A stretch of 64,000 nucleotides of DNA from positions 47,850 through 111,849 of the forward strand of contig JAFRPY010000046.1 of NCBI GenBank assembly GCA_017428925.1, given 5' to 3'. This stretch comes from Prevotella sp. GTDB lineage: Bacteria > Bacteroidota > Bacteroidia > Bacteroidales > Bacteroidaceae. Shown here one piece after another: positions 27,972 to 36,403 of this stretch. Each line of letters starts with the position of its first letter. Position 1 is the first letter of the stretch. The position numbers and the translations under genes are program-made. The notes beneath the pieces are model-generated. The model searched no databases and was not told where the DNA came from. It saw nothing but the letters and a program-made list of their open reading frames with translations.

Positions 27972-29105
27972 TCATTTCCCCAACACTCTCTTCAGTCTTT
28001 CGATGAAATCGTCTGCATCCTGCTTGGTCATACAGAGTGGTGGCAGCAGGCGCAGGATATTGGTGCCGGCACAGCCGGTGAAACAGTGTTCATTATAGAT
28101 GAGGGGCTGGCGAACGTCCTTGTGCGGACAGTCGAGGTCGATACCTATCATAAGGCCGCGGCCGCGAATGTCTTTTATCCTGTCGCTGTCCAGTTCTTTC
28201 AACCGCTCCATCAGGTAGCTTCCCACCATGTCGGCATTTTCCACAAGATTTTCTTCCTCAAAAACATCGAGCACGGCCAGGGCTGCAGCACAGGCAAGGT
28301 GGTTACCGCCGAACGTGGTACCCAATTGGCCGTAGACAGGTTTGAAGTCAGGAGAAATCAGCACACCACCCATTGGGAAGCCATTGGCAATGCCTTTGGC
28401 GACGGTGATGATGTCGGGTTTGATGTCAAGCCATTGGTGGGCGAAGAATTTGCCGCTTCGACCATATCCACACTGAATCTCGTCACAAATGAGAACAGTG
28501 TTATGCTGTTTGCATAGTTTTTGCAATCCTTGGGCAAATTCCTTTGTGGCCAGTTTGATGCCGCCAACGCCTTGTATGCACTCTAAGATTACGGCGCAAA
28601 CATCGCCCTTTGCCAACTCTGCTTCCCATGCCGGCAGGTCGTTTAGCGGCAAATAGGTTACATGGCTGTTGTCGTTGATGGGAGCAATAATCTTGGGATT
28701 GTTGGTCACCTCAACGGCAAGACTTGTTCTCCCGTGGAAAGCTTTCTCACACGAAAGGACGCGAGTGCGTCCATTGGTAAACGAGGCGAGTTTCAGCGCA
28801 TTCTCGTTAGCTTCGGCACCACTGTTGATGAGAAACAGCTGATAGTCGTCATAGCCGCTGATACGTCCCAACCGCTCAGCCAGTTCCACTTGCAGGCGGT
28901 TGATGACAGAATTGCTGTAGAATCCTAACTTTCCTAACTGTTCACTTACCTTTTGCACATAGTGCGGATGAGAGTGACCGATGCTGATGACGGCATGGCC
29001 GCCATACAGGTCGAGATACTCCTGTCCTTGGTCGTCCCAAACTTTGCAACCTTTACCCTTGACAATATTTACATCGAAAAGGGGATAAACATCAAATAGT
29101 TTCAT
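27972..29105 (-). CDS. argD: Acyl-ornithine aminotransferase
   Basis: 377 residues, class-III PLP aminotransferase. Motifs are LYGGHAVISIGHSHP near the N-terminus, NSGAEANENALKLA for cofactor phosphate binding, and ICDEIQCGYGRSGKF followed by the PLP lysine in IITVAKGIANGFPMGG. It converts acylglutamate semialdehyde to acylornithine in the arginine pathway. Together with argF' the acyl group is probably succinyl, as in Bacteroides. It is 24 nt downstream of argC. Confidence 0.93.
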   Translation of the reverse strand: MKLFDVYPLFDVNIVKGKGCKVWDDQGQEYLDLYGGHAVISIGHSHPHYVQKVSEQLGKLGFYSNSVINRLQVELAERLGRISGYDDYQLFLINSGAEANENALKLASFTNGRTRVLSCEKAFHGRTSLAVEVTNNPKIIAPINDNSHVTYLPLNDLPAWEAELAKGDVCAVILECIQGVGGIKLATKEFAQGLQKLCKQHNTVLICDEIQCGYGRSGKFFAHQWLDIKPDIITVAKGIANGFPMGGVLISPDFKPVYGQLGTTFGGNHLACAAALAVLDVFEEENLVENADMVGSYLMERLKELDSDRIKDIRGRGLMIGIDLDCPHKDVRQPLIYNEHCFTGCAGTNILRLLPPLCMTKQDADDFIERLKRVLGK

Positions 29106-29129
29106 ATATCGTTTTTCTTTCTTGTTTTG

Positions 29130-30209
29130 TTAGAAGGCCGATGCCTTCAGTTTCAGTCCTGCCGTTTCGTCGATGCCGAACATGATGTTCATGTTCTGAA
29201 CGGCCTGACCAACGGCACCCTTCAGCAGATTGTCGATAATCGAGGTGACAACAAGTTTATTCCCGAACTTTTCACAATGAACGAGGCATTTATTGGTGTT
29301 TACCACCTGTTTCAGGTCGAGGGCTTTGTCGCTGTAGTGGGTGAAGGTGGCATCTTTGTAGAAATCTTTGTAAAATGCCACGATGTCATCAATCGAGCGT
29401 TCGGTCTTGATGACCTCTGTCACGAAAATTCCTCGGGCGAAATCACCGCGATAAGGGATGAAGTCGATGGAAACGCCTTCTTGCCCTTCGCCTCCTATTG
29501 GCGATGTAATAAAGGCACTTTCTTCAGGTCTTACCTCGTTGAGGCTTTGGCAAATCTCGTGCAGATGCTGGTGGGTGAAGAGTTTATAGACGCTGAAATT
29601 GTTGTTGCGCCACGAGAAATGGGTGGTGGCGCCGGGTTTCTGTCCTGCTCCTGTGCTTCCCGTGATGCCGTTCACGGCTACGTCGTCGTTGATGATTCCC
29701 ATCTTTGCAGCAGGCAGAAGTCCCAGTTGGATGCACGTGGCGAAGCATCCGGGATTGGCCACGTGAATGGCTGTGGCCGTTTCTGCCTTGTGTATTTCAG
29801 GCAGGCCGTAGACGAAATCGTTTCCTTCCTTTTTTAAGCGGAAGTCCTGAGCCATGTCGATGATTTTCACATCAGCGGGAATCGCATGCTCTTTCAGGAA
29901 CTGCTCGCTCTTGCCGTGTCCGAAACAGAAGTAGACCACGTCAACTTGGTCGAAAGGCATTTCAGAAGTAAACCTCAGATCGGTATCGCCGATGAGTCCT
30001 TCGTGAACGTCACTGACGGGGTTGCCCGCATTGCTCTCCGAATTGGCGAAAACAATCTTTGCCTCGGGATGGTTCAACAGCAGACGGATGAGTTCGCCGC
30101 CTGTGTAGCCTGCAGCACCTAAAACCCCCACCTTAATCGGAGACCCACCCCCTAGCCCCTCCCTATGAAGGAGGGGAGTAGATACTTCCTGCTTTATGTT
30201 CTTTTCCAT
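29130..30209 (-). CDS. argC: N-acyl-gamma-glutamyl-phosphate reductase with repeat-encoded N-terminal extension
   Basis: 359 residues, about 24 longer at the N-terminus than usual. The enzyme proper begins at IKVGVLGAAGYTGGELIR and has the catalytic cysteine in NPGCFATCIQLGLLP. It reduces acylglutamyl phosphate to the semialdehyde. The extension VSTPLLHREGLGGGSP is encoded by a copy of the GC-rich palindromic repeat (30142-30178). There is no ATG between the repeat and the Rossmann motif; a GTG in the IKVG segment is the only plausible alternative start, so the extension is either translated or bypassed by that codon. Confidence 0.92.
   Translation of the reverse strand: MEKNIKQEVSTPLLHREGLGGGSPIKVGVLGAAGYTGGELIRLLLNHPEAKIVFANSESNAGNPVSDVHEGLIGDTDLRFTSEMPFDQVDVVYFCFGHGKSEQFLKEHAIPADVKIIDMAQDFRLKKEGNDFVYGLPEIHKAETATAIHVANPGCFATCIQLGLLPAAKMGIINDDVAVNGITGSTGAGQKPGATTHFSWRNNNFSVYKLFTHQHLHEICQSLNEVRPEESAFITSPIGGEGQEGVSIDFIPYRGDFARGIFVTEVIKTERSIDDIVAFYKDFYKDATFTHYSDKALDLKQVVNTNKCLVHCEKFGNKLVVTSIIDNLLKGAVGQAVQNMNIMFGIDETAGLKLKASAF
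30142..30178 (-). repeat. Palindromic GC-rich repeat, coding copy 3 (argC)
   Basis: A copy of the family with CCCCTCCCTATGAAGGAGGGG, read in frame on the minus strand between the argC start and its nucleotide-binding motif. Confidence 0.85.
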
Positions 30210-30232
30210 ATTATTCTGGGTATGAGGTAATT

Positions 30233-30266
30233 GCCCCCTCCCTCATAGGGAGGGCTGGGGTGGGTC
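30233..30266. repeat. Palindromic GC-rich repeat between argG and argC
   Basis: CCCTCCCTCATAGGGAGGG followed by CTGGGGTGGGTC, in the opposite orientation to the copy inside argC 55 nt away. It is intergenic and could form a stem in the argG-argC transcript. Confidence 0.85.
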
Positions 30267-30269
30267 TGT

Positions 30270-31472
30270 TTATCTCTTTTCGTCCTTATGTATTCCGTAA
30301 TAGACGCGGAGTGGGGTAGAGCTCACTTTGATGAATCCTTTGGCTTCATCCGAGGTCCATCCATGTTGCATCTCACCGTATTCACCCAGTTTGCTCTTCG
30401 TCAGGTCGTTCTCAGAGTCGACGCCAACGGTCTGGAAACCGTATGGACGGAGTTCCAGAATGGCGGTACCCGTCACGTTGCGTTGCGATGAGGTCAGCAT
30501 GGCCTCCATGTCGGGCATCACAGGCTCCAGATACTGGCTCTCGTGCAGGAACATGCCGTACCAGTTAGCCACCTGGTCTTTCCAGTACTGCTGCCATTTC
30601 GACAGCGTTGACTTCTCCAGCAGACGGTGAGCCTCGATAATCAGTTTCGGGGCGGCAGCCTCGAAGGCCACGCGACCCTTGATGCCGATGATAGTGTCGC
30701 CCACGTTGCAGTCGCGGCCGATGGCGTATGAGGCGCCAATCTCTTCAATCTTCTGGATGGCGGCAATTTTGTCGTCGAACTTTTCACCGTTCACAGCCAC
30801 AATCTCGCCTTTCTCGAACGTGATTTTCAGCTGCGAAGGCTGCTGGTTGGTGACGTGCTTCAGGTAAGCCTCTTCGGGCAGTCCCTGCGTAGGGTCGAGA
30901 ATCTCGCCGCCGCAGATGCTGGTTCCCCAGATGCCCACGTTGTAGGAATATTTCAGTTTGGTGAAATCGGCAAAGAATCCGTTCTCGTTCAGATAGTCCA
31001 CCTCTTCCTTGCGGCTGAGTGCATGGTCGCGCGTCAGCGTGATAATCTCCACACCGGGTGCCATCACGAGGAAGGTCATGTCGAAACGAATCTGGTCGTT
31101 ACCAGCCCCTGTCGAACCGTGAGCAATGGCGTCGGCACCGATCTGCTTGGCATAGCGTGCGATGGCGATGGCCTGGAAAATACGTTCGCTGCTCACCGAG
31201 ATGGGGTAGCAGTTGTTGCGCAGCACATTGCCGAAAATCATGTATTTCAGTGACTTCTCATAATACTCCTGTGTCACGTCGAGCGTCACATATTCTTTGG
31301 CACCTAACTTATAGGCGTTTTCTTCATTCTTCTTCAACTGCTCAGCACTGAAACCGCCAGTGTTGGCGCAGGCTGCATAAACGTCGTATCCGTCGTTTTT
31401 CAGTTTCATCACGGTGTAGCTGGTATCGAGTCCACCCGAGAAAGCCACCACCACTTTTTTCTTTTCTGCCAT
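30270..31472 (-). CDS. argG: Argininosuccinate synthase
   Basis: 400 residues. N-terminal ATP pyrophosphatase loop VVAFSGGLDTSYTVMKL, and later HGSTGAGNDQIRFD and YSYNVGIWGTSICGG. It joins citrulline and aspartate using ATP. No argininosuccinate lyase (argH) lies in the window. The gene is 15 nt downstream of the GNAT gene on the minus strand. Confidence 0.95.
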   Translation of the reverse strand: MAEKKKVVVAFSGGLDTSYTVMKLKNDGYDVYAACANTGGFSAEQLKKNEENAYKLGAKEYVTLDVTQEYYEKSLKYMIFGNVLRNNCYPISVSSERIFQAIAIARYAKQIGADAIAHGSTGAGNDQIRFDMTFLVMAPGVEIITLTRDHALSRKEEVDYLNENGFFADFTKLKYSYNVGIWGTSICGGEILDPTQGLPEEAYLKHVTNQQPSQLKITFEKGEIVAVNGEKFDDKIAAIQKIEEIGASYAIGRDCNVGDTIIGIKGRVAFEAAAPKLIIEAHRLLEKSTLSKWQQYWKDQVANWYGMFLHESQYLEPVMPDMEAMLTSSQRNVTGTAILELRPYGFQTVGVDSENDLTKSKLGEYGEMQHGWTSDEAKGFIKVSSTPLRVYYGIHKDEKR

Positions 31473-31487
31473 AATATCTGTTGTTTT

Positions 31488-32084
31488 TTATTCTTGATTA
31501 TCGATTTTCTTGATTCTCTCAATGACCTCATCGGGAATCTGTGCCGGAAGGTGTTCTTTGGGGTCGAAGAGCATTCCCGTACAGATACAGTATTTACGCC
31601 CCGTTCGTTTAAGTACGTCCACGTTCACACAACCCTCACAACCGCGCCAGAAAGCCTCGTCATCGGTAAGTTCGGCAAATGTGACGGGCTTGTATCCCAG
31701 TTGGGTGTTCATCTGCATTACCGCGGCTCCGCTGGTCAGCGAGAATATCTTGGCTTTGGGCCATCGGATGCGGGCCAGCGTGAAGGTCATGTCCTTGATG
31801 CGCTTGGCAAGTCCCAATCCCCGATAGTCAGGGTGTACGATAAGTCCCGAAGTGGTGACATACTGTTTGTTTCCCCAGGTCTCGATATAGCTGAACCCGG
31901 CGAATTTCTCCCCGTCGAGGGCAATCACCGCCTTGGCCTCCTTCATTTTCGTCGTCACATATTCATGTGTACGCTTGGCTATTCCCGTGCCGCGCACTTT
32001 CGCAGCCGCCGTAATCGTTTCAAGTATGGTGTCTACGTATTTCTCATGCGAAGCGTCGGCCACCATTACTTTTATTTCTTCCAT
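31488..32084 (-). CDS. GNAT-family acyltransferase, possible first enzyme of arginine synthesis
   Basis: 198 residues. The acetyl-CoA binding core is visible (TTSGLIVHPDYRGLGLAKRIKDMTF), followed by a cysteine-bearing segment (WRGCEGCVNVDVLKRTGRKYCICTG) that is unusual for the fold. It lies between argR and argG. Bacteroidota lack the classical kinase-like ArgA, and a GNAT protein in this position has been proposed as the glutamate N-acyltransferase; I infer that role from position. It could equally be another amino-acid acyltransferase. Confidence 0.7.
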   Translation of the reverse strand: MEEIKVMVADASHEKYVDTILETITAAAKVRGTGIAKRTHEYVTTKMKEAKAVIALDGEKFAGFSYIETWGNKQYVTTSGLIVHPDYRGLGLAKRIKDMTFTLARIRWPKAKIFSLTSGAAVMQMNTQLGYKPVTFAELTDDEAFWRGCEGCVNVDVLKRTGRKYCICTGMLFDPKEHLPAQIPDEVIERIKKIDNQE

Positions 32085-32119
32085 TTCTTCTTTAGTTTCT
32101 GAGTTCTTTAGTTTGTGAG

Positions 32120-32165
32120 TTTATTCACTTATCATTTATCACTTCTCACTCATCACTTCTCACTG
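32120..32165 (-). repeat. GTGA/GATAA microsatellite spacer after argR
   Basis: On the minus strand this reads as repeated AGTGAGAAGTGATGAGTGAGA and AGTGATAAATGATAAGTGA. It encodes the last residues of ArgR (ISEK) and its TGA stop. It is the same spacer family as at 14666-14722. Confidence 0.75.
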
Positions 32166-32635
32166 ATATTTGGTATTACACGTTCAAGACTGTCCTTGAC
32201 GTCTTCCGGGCTCACACCCTGCCTGATGACGATAAAGATGGTGTCGTCGCCGGCAATGGTCCCTATAATCTGCGGAATGTCACTGTTGTCTATGTTATAG
32301 GCAATCGAACTGGCATAGCCCGGGCGCGTCTTGATTACTCCCATGTTGCCCGAGAAATTGATGCTTACGAACCCGCTTGTCTGTAACATTTCCAGAGCAG
32401 AACGCGGAGTGCTCACGCGCTTGTACATGGTCTCGTTGGGAAGCACGTAGACATATTTGCCATTCATCGATGCCGCCTTGGCCACCTTCAACTGCTTCAA
32501 GTCGCGACTCAGCGTTGCCTGTGTCAACTTAAATCCTTCTTTTTCCAGTGCCCGTAGCACCTCCTCCTGCGACCCCAGTTCCATGCTTGAAATAAGCATT
32601 TTCAGGGCCTCCATCCTGCTGTTTTTTACTTTCAT
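32153..32635 (-). CDS. argR: Arginine repressor
   Basis: 160 residues. The N-terminal winged helix is visible in GSQEEVLRALEKEGFKLTQATLSRDLKQLKV, and the C-terminal arginine-binding and hexamerisation domain in IDNSDIPQIIGTIAGDDTIFIV. It probably controls the cluster below it and itself: its promoter overlaps a TGCAA/TTGCA inverted repeat. The final residues and stop come from a microsatellite spacer. Confidence 0.93.
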   Translation of the reverse strand: MKVKNSRMEALKMLISSMELGSQEEVLRALEKEGFKLTQATLSRDLKQLKVAKAASMNGKYVYVLPNETMYKRVSTPRSALEMLQTSGFVSINFSGNMGVIKTRPGYASSIAYNIDNSDIPQIIGTIAGDDTIFIVIRQGVSPEDVKDSLERVIPNISEK

Positions 32636-32662
32636 TCTAGGTATAATTATTCTATAACGGCT

Positions 32663-32695
32663 GCAAAATTATACATAAAATTGCATATAACCAAA
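32663..32695 (-). promoter_or_regulatory. argR promoter with candidate ArgR operator
   Basis: On the minus strand TTTG (32692-32695), 20 nt, TAATTTTGC (32663-32671): an exact -33/-7 pair. The box overlaps TGCAA and TTGCA half-sites and an AT-rich core on the opposite strand (32662-32685), loosely like an ARG box. Autoregulation is inference. Confidence 0.65.
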
Positions 32696-32724
32696 CTTTT
32701 TTCTTAATTTTTGCATAAATTCCA

Positions 32725-33447
32725 TCAGTCACGGTTGCCGCCAAATATGCGCAACAGGTAGAGGAAGAGGTTGATGAAGTCGAGATAGAGACTCAGCGCA
32801 CCCATCAGCGCAATTTTCTGCACACTCTCGTCCATGCCGTCGGCCATCATCAGCATCTGTTTGATTTTCTGGGTGTCCCATGCGGTCAGTCCGACGAAGA
32901 TGAATACACCCAGATAGGTGATGATGAGGTCGAATCCAGAACTCTTCACGAACAGGTTCACAATGGTGGCAATGATGATGCCGATAAGTGCCATGAACAG
33001 TATGCGTCCGATACCCGACAAGTCGCGTTTCGTAGAATAGCCGAAGAACGACATGCAGGCGAACATTCCCGCCGTGATGAAGAACGTCTTGGTAATCACC
33101 GACGTGCTATAGGCCAGGAAAATCATCGACAACGTCGCACCGTTGATGATAGAATACAAGATGAATAGCAGTGTGGCCGTGGTCAGCGACAGCCGGTTAA
33201 TCATTCCCGAGACAACGAACACCAGTGCCAGTTCAGCAATGATGAGGCCCCAGAAGAGGAGTTTGTTCGTAAAAATCACCGTCATCAGTGCCGGACTATG
33301 GGCTACGCCATAAGCCGTAAAGCCAGTGATAACCAGTGCCAGTGCCATCCAGGTATACACCTTGCGCATCAGTGTGGCAAACGTACTTGAAGAGATGGCT
33401 ATACCCCTCTCGTCGGTCATTACATTTCTTAAATCTTTTTCTTGCAT
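32725..33447 (-). CDS. Bax inhibitor-1/YccA-family membrane protein
   Basis: 240 residues with seven hydrophobic segments and typical BI-1 features: the first helix (VYTWMALALVITGFTAYGVA), MSFFGYSTKRDLSGIGRILFMALIG and the C-terminal ALSLYLDFINLFLYLLRIFGG. Bacterial members are inner-membrane proteins linked to calcium leak or protease-related stress; the role here is not determinable. A TAATTTTGT box at 33520-33528 on the minus strand may be its promoter. Confidence 0.9.
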   Translation of the reverse strand: MQEKDLRNVMTDERGIAISSSTFATLMRKVYTWMALALVITGFTAYGVAHSPALMTVIFTNKLLFWGLIIAELALVFVVSGMINRLSLTTATLLFILYSIINGATLSMIFLAYSTSVITKTFFITAGMFACMSFFGYSTKRDLSGIGRILFMALIGIIIATIVNLFVKSSGFDLIITYLGVFIFVGLTAWDTQKIKQMLMMADGMDESVQKIALMGALSLYLDFINLFLYLLRIFGGNRD

Positions 33448-33704
33448 AGTTTTTATTATTAATAATGAATATTTATTTCAATCAACGGCAAACAGCGTGC
33501 CAAGAATGCTGTTCCGTCTACAAAATTACAAATAATATACGAATTCCCAACAAAAATAATCAAAAATCTGACACAAATGTAGTTCCATCAAAACAGCGAA
33601 TTAACATAGAATGTGAATTTAACCCCTGCTTTTCCGTTAAATAACGTAAAACCGTGTTTGGTTTTGCGCCTTTTATGCGTCATGTAAGTGTAAGGCAAAA
33701 AATA

Positions 33705-34199
33705 ATGAACAAAAGTGCATTTGAACATCATGTCAGCTCATGGCGAATGAAGGCCGTTGAGGTTTGCAGAAGCTGTGGTGCCGACAGCGAGGAGGCAGAA
33801 GACATTGCCCAAGAGGTGATGCTTCGCCTGTGGCAGATGCACGACGATCTGGAGAAATACCAGTCGGTAGATGCCGTTGTGACGATAGCAGCCCGTCATC
33901 TGCTCAGAGATCACCATCGGCGACGAACAACGGAAACGCTTAACGAAGCCTCTGTGATAAGCGTCAGCAATAGTCCGCAAGAGACGTTGGAGATGAAAGA
34001 AAACGAACAATGGCTGACGGAAATGCTTCGCCAACTGCCTACCACCCAACGCGCATTATTATATATGCGACAAGTGGAACGGCGAAGTCACGAAGAGATA
34101 GCCCAATTGCTGGGCATTGAAAAAACATCGGTGAGCACCCTGCTGGCAAGGGCCCGACGAACACTATTAAAAGAAATAAAACAAAGAAACAAACAATGA
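33705..34199 (+). CDS. ECF-type RNA polymerase sigma factor
   Basis: The start at 33705 (MNKSAFEHHVSSWRMKAVEV) fits region 2 better than the ATG at 33654. The 164-residue product has sigma region 2 (EEAEDIAQEVMLRLWQMHDDL) and region 4 with a helix-turn-helix (RRSHEEIAQLLGIEKTSVSTLLARARRTL). Its stop overlaps the start of the next gene (ATGA), which encodes a single-pass membrane protein, the usual sigma/anti-sigma arrangement. No obvious standard promoter precedes it, so autoregulation by the sigma factor itself is likely. Confidence 0.9.
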   Translation: MNKSAFEHHVSSWRMKAVEVCRSCGADSEEAEDIAQEVMLRLWQMHDDLEKYQSVDAVVTIAARHLLRDHHRRRTTETLNEASVISVSNSPQETLEMKENEQWLTEMLRQLPTTQRALLYMRQVERRSHEEIAQLLGIEKTSVSTLLARARRTLLKEIKQRNKQ

Positions 34200-34852
34200 T
34201 ACACTACACGAAGGAATACATTGGACAACTGCTGGAGCGCTATATGGATGGCACTTCTACGCTGGAAGAGGAAGATATCATTGCCAACTACCTGAAAGGC
34301 AATGACGTGCCTCAGGAATGGGAAGTGTACAGGCAGATGTTTCAGGAAATTGAGGATATGCAGCCCGCCAAGGCAACCCGACGCAATAAGCGCTGGGTGG
34401 TTTGGAGTATTGCGGCGGCAATCGTCATAGCCTTTGTGGCATTTATTTCGGTTCAGTTACAAGAAAGGCAGCAGCAATCGGTCACGCCACTCTTGGTGAA
34501 GACAGACACAACCAGCTTGAAGCGAGAAACAGAAATGGAAAAGCCGAAGCCAGACACTGTGCAACAAAACAGACAACAGGTTCAACCGGTAAAGCCTAAA
34601 AAGCGCAGTTTAAGGAAACCAGAACCTACAATTGATGATTATGCCAAGGCTTACGCTCTGATGGCTGAAGCTGAACGTCAACAGCAGGAGGAAGAACGGC
34701 AGATTGCCGAAATCGAGATGCAGATTCAACAAGACGAGATGCTGTCCATCCAGCCTTTGATGGAAGAAATGGGATATGTAGCTGTGAGACATGAAGACGG
34801 TACCATCTATTATATTAACGAAAACGAAAAAGATATAGCTTATGAAGAATAA
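34196..34852 (+). CDS. Probable membrane anti-sigma factor
   Basis: 218 residues with a short N-terminal cytoplasmic part (LLERYMDGTSTLEEEDIIANYL), one membrane helix (WVVWSIAAAIVIAFVAFISV, about 68-87) and a long charged, Q/E-rich periplasmic region. The N-terminal pattern resembles the small domain that binds ECF sigma factors in Bacteroidota. It is translationally coupled to the sigma gene and overlaps the following gene by 11 nt. The anti-sigma role is inferred from position and topology. Confidence 0.72.
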   Translation: MIHYTKEYIGQLLERYMDGTSTLEEEDIIANYLKGNDVPQEWEVYRQMFQEIEDMQPAKATRRNKRWVVWSIAAAIVIAFVAFISVQLQERQQQSVTPLLVKTDTTSLKRETEMEKPKPDTVQQNRQQVQPVKPKKRSLRKPEPTIDDYAKAYALMAEAERQQQEEERQIAEIEMQIQQDEMLSIQPLMEEMGYVAVRHEDGTIYYINENEKDIAYEE

Positions 34853-35702
34853 ACAAATCATTGCGGTTGGCATCATACTGATGCTTCCGCTGGCCATACA
34901 GGCACAGGAGAATATCAAAAAGGCTTTTGATGCCTTGATTAATGACAATAGTGCAGACGTTTCCACAACCCACAAGTTGAACAGGGATCCGCAGACGGGC
35001 ACTAAGGAGGGACAGCTGGATGTATATGAGTTTACCATCCCCATGGCCCAGAAACAATTGGTGAAGAATATCGAAAGAGCCTTCGAGAAAGACCAAGACC
35101 AGGCTTATAGCATCAACAGTGGAAGTCCAGGAAAAAGCGATTATGCCTACGAATCGATTGCCGTTGGCGGCGGTTCGTCCTACATGTTAGGTGATATCAA
35201 GGGCTCACGTTATATTTACGCTGCCTTTATTGATCCCCAGGATAAAGAAAAAATTCACCGCTATCTCTATGCGATGGAATGGAAAGAGGGAAAGAGTGAA
35301 ATACAAGGAAAACTGGTTGTTACCTATGCCACTACCGCACAATATAGGTCAAAGAGAATAGGTGTAGGTGATGTAGGTGATTTGATGGAGAGGGCAGAGA
35401 TTATGAGGAAAAGAGCAGAAGAAATAAAAAAACGTTACGGTTCCTCCGTTACTGTTGAAATAATAAATAATGCACATATATGGCTGTCGAAATTCCAGTC
35501 GTATAAGAAATGGTTCCTGGAAGCTAAGGGGGAAAGAAAAAATACCCAGGCTCTGAATATCTACGAGCTTTGTAAGGACGTGTCGCCCCTGAATGCTGAA
35601 GAGAAAAAAATGATCATTGATGAGATAAAAAACCTGAAAAAGCAAACAGACGACGAACTGACACAGAAGATGTTCGACATGAGCATCGAACGACTCAAAT
35701 AG
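34842..35702 (+). CDS. Secreted protein of the sigma operon, unknown function
   Basis: 286 residues with a signal peptide (MKNKQIIAVGIILMLPLAIQAQ). The rest is mixed alpha-beta with IEKIHRYLYAMEWKEG-like segments and a helical C-terminus (KKMIIDEIKNLKKQTDDELTQKMFD). I do not recognise the family; it may be one of the DUF5024-like proteins that accompany ECF sigma genes. It is probably periplasmic and may be the sensor or effector of the sigma/anti-sigma pair. Confidence 0.6.
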   Translation: MKNKQIIAVGIILMLPLAIQAQENIKKAFDALINDNSADVSTTHKLNRDPQTGTKEGQLDVYEFTIPMAQKQLVKNIERAFEKDQDQAYSINSGSPGKSDYAYESIAVGGGSSYMLGDIKGSRYIYAAFIDPQDKEKIHRYLYAMEWKEGKSEIQGKLVVTYATTAQYRSKRIGVGDVGDLMERAEIMRKRAEEIKKRYGSSVTVEIINNAHIWLSKFQSYKKWFLEAKGERKNTQALNIYELCKDVSPLNAEEKKMIIDEIKNLKKQTDDELTQKMFDMSIERLK

Positions 35703-35738
35703 TTCCGTTATGAACATACAGCACAAGATGCGACGAAA

Positions 35739-35773
35739 GGGCGAGCGACTTACTCTCTTTCTTATGCTCGCCC
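35739..35773 (+). terminator. Hairpin after the sigma operon
   Basis: GGGCGAGC and GCTCGCCC form an 8-bp perfect stem; there is no T run behind it. Confidence 0.5.
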
Positions 35774-36403
35774 TGACTCGCAATCATGGAGAACTGGAAC
35801 ACCAATAAATCTTTACAGCGGCTTTTTGCAATCTAGGATTTCAAATCTGCTGTACAACATAAAAAATGCTTCGCGAAATGGGAATTTCAGCGTCTTTTCA
35901 GCAAATCATTATCTTTTGCTCATCAAATAATAAGGATTTCAAGTGAAAAAAATAGGGCTTTTCGGGAAAATGATATTGATTTGGGGTTCTTAATATTCGG
36001 AATTACCTTTCAGGTTTTTGTAATTTGTTTATTATCAACGGTTTACAAAAACTGCTCATAATTCGCGTATTTGCGCCCCTTCCTCCGTTTCTTGACGAAA
36101 ACGCGAGTTTTACCCCTCAAAAATCAGAATTTTTCGGACAAACTGATAGATTCTTCTTCGTTTGTTGCTGCCTTTTTCTTAAATTGTAGCTGTTCTTTCG
36201 GTTTGTTGCGAAATGACATATATTTGCGTTAAATCTTTTCAAAATGGAAGTAAAACAGTCGAAATATTTACAATATGTTATTAATTTAAAATGTTTAGAT
36301 TAAAAGTGATAGAATTTGCTTTTCTATTCTTTCAAAATGCTCTACCTTTGCAAACGAAACGTATAATAAAAGTAAAAAGGTAAAAAGTAAATAGATTAGA
36401 GGT
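35774..36403. other. Long AT-rich intergenic region before the ammonium genes
   Basis: No reading frame of coding quality is visible. TATATTTG at 36219-36226 and TACCTTTG at 36343-36350 match the -7 consensus; the second is the likely promoter of the first amt gene (TTTG at 36315-36318, spacing 24, a little long). ACTGCTC followed by TTTGCG near 36050-36078 looks like a decayed unit of the 22-bp hairpin repeat. Nothing else stands out. Confidence 0.5.
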
